A stretch of DNA of 64,000 nt from Yponomeuta sedellus. Lineage: Eukaryota > Arthropoda > Insecta > Lepidoptera > Yponomeutidae. Location of the stretch: assembly GCA_934045075.1 (NCBI GenBank), contig OW203730.1, positions 7,824,785 through 7,888,784 of the forward strand. The letters are read 5' to 3'. Shown piece by piece: positions 63,967-64,000 of this stretch. How positions within the stretch are numbered: the stretch's first letter is position 1; every line of letters begins with the position of its first letter. The notes under the pieces were generated by a model, which worked only from the letters and a program-made list of their open reading frames with translations, ran no database searches and was not told the origin of the DNA. A program made the translations under genes and the position numbers.

Positions 63967-64000
63967 CATATTTATTTATTTATTTCTTTTTTCACAAATT

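Overview
The window looks like nuclear DNA from a moth or butterfly (Lepidoptera). It is AT-rich and packed with transposable elements. Diagnostic signs are tRNA-derived SINEs carrying the lepidopteran-style body motif GAAGGAAAACATCGTNAGGAAAC, many RTE-clade LINE 3' ends with the CCAGCAGTGG tail, microsatellite-ended repeats, and PIF/Harbinger and IS630-Tc1-mariner relics. I found no bacterial features, no operons, no CRISPR and no complete host gene. At most there are two candidate terminal exons (38754-38940 and 39911-40113, + strand), whose products I do not recognise.

Layout. 1-6271: a tRNA-bearing fold-back repeat, a 2.05-kb inverted-repeat element (2598-4645, CAA target duplication) that hosts a SINE and a ~47-bp minisatellite, a hAT-like end, and a SINE with a 10-bp target duplication. 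6272-16104: a 9.8-kb non-autonomous LTR retrotransposon (LARD-like) with two ~3.1-kb nearly identical LTRs, a 3.6-kb interior without gag or pol, and an AGCT target duplication. 16105-29400: 5S-rRNA-derived SINEs, tRNA fold-back repeats, a MITE and a PIF/Harbinger deletion derivative with a MADF-domain fragment (19795-20428, TTA duplication). 29400-45200: a direct-repeat pair, RTE LINE fragments, an RTE-tailed family, several SINEs, a perfect 69-bp palindrome, the two candidate exons, and a ~640-bp inverted dimer of the tRNA repeat. 45200-52600: another PIF/Harbinger relic with a Myb/SANT-like fragment (46770-47923, TAA duplication), a broken IS630-Tc1-mariner transposase, a ~530-bp GAAA/GA microsatellite and more 5S SINEs. 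52600-64000: RTE-tailed repeats (one split by a SINE with a 13-bp duplication), two long-TIR MITEs, RTE fragments and a perfect 132-bp palindrome built from two half tRNA-like units.

Two families run through the whole window and are its most distinctive content. The first is a tRNA-like sequence flanked by an AT-rich body (TTTAGCCTCTAAATAGG, then TTAGCACGGGTTAGTGCA), found in about 17 places and often arranged as inverted repeats. The second is a SINE with a 5S-rRNA-like head, with eight copies and one tail fragment. The non-LTR families form a plausible donor/parasite network: RTE LINE remnants at 61391-61655 and 30765-30962 end in the same CCAGCAGTGG-type tail as the non-coding RTE-tailed family and, more loosely, the 5S SINE. 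All family assignments come from reading the sequence by eye. No alignment or database search was run.
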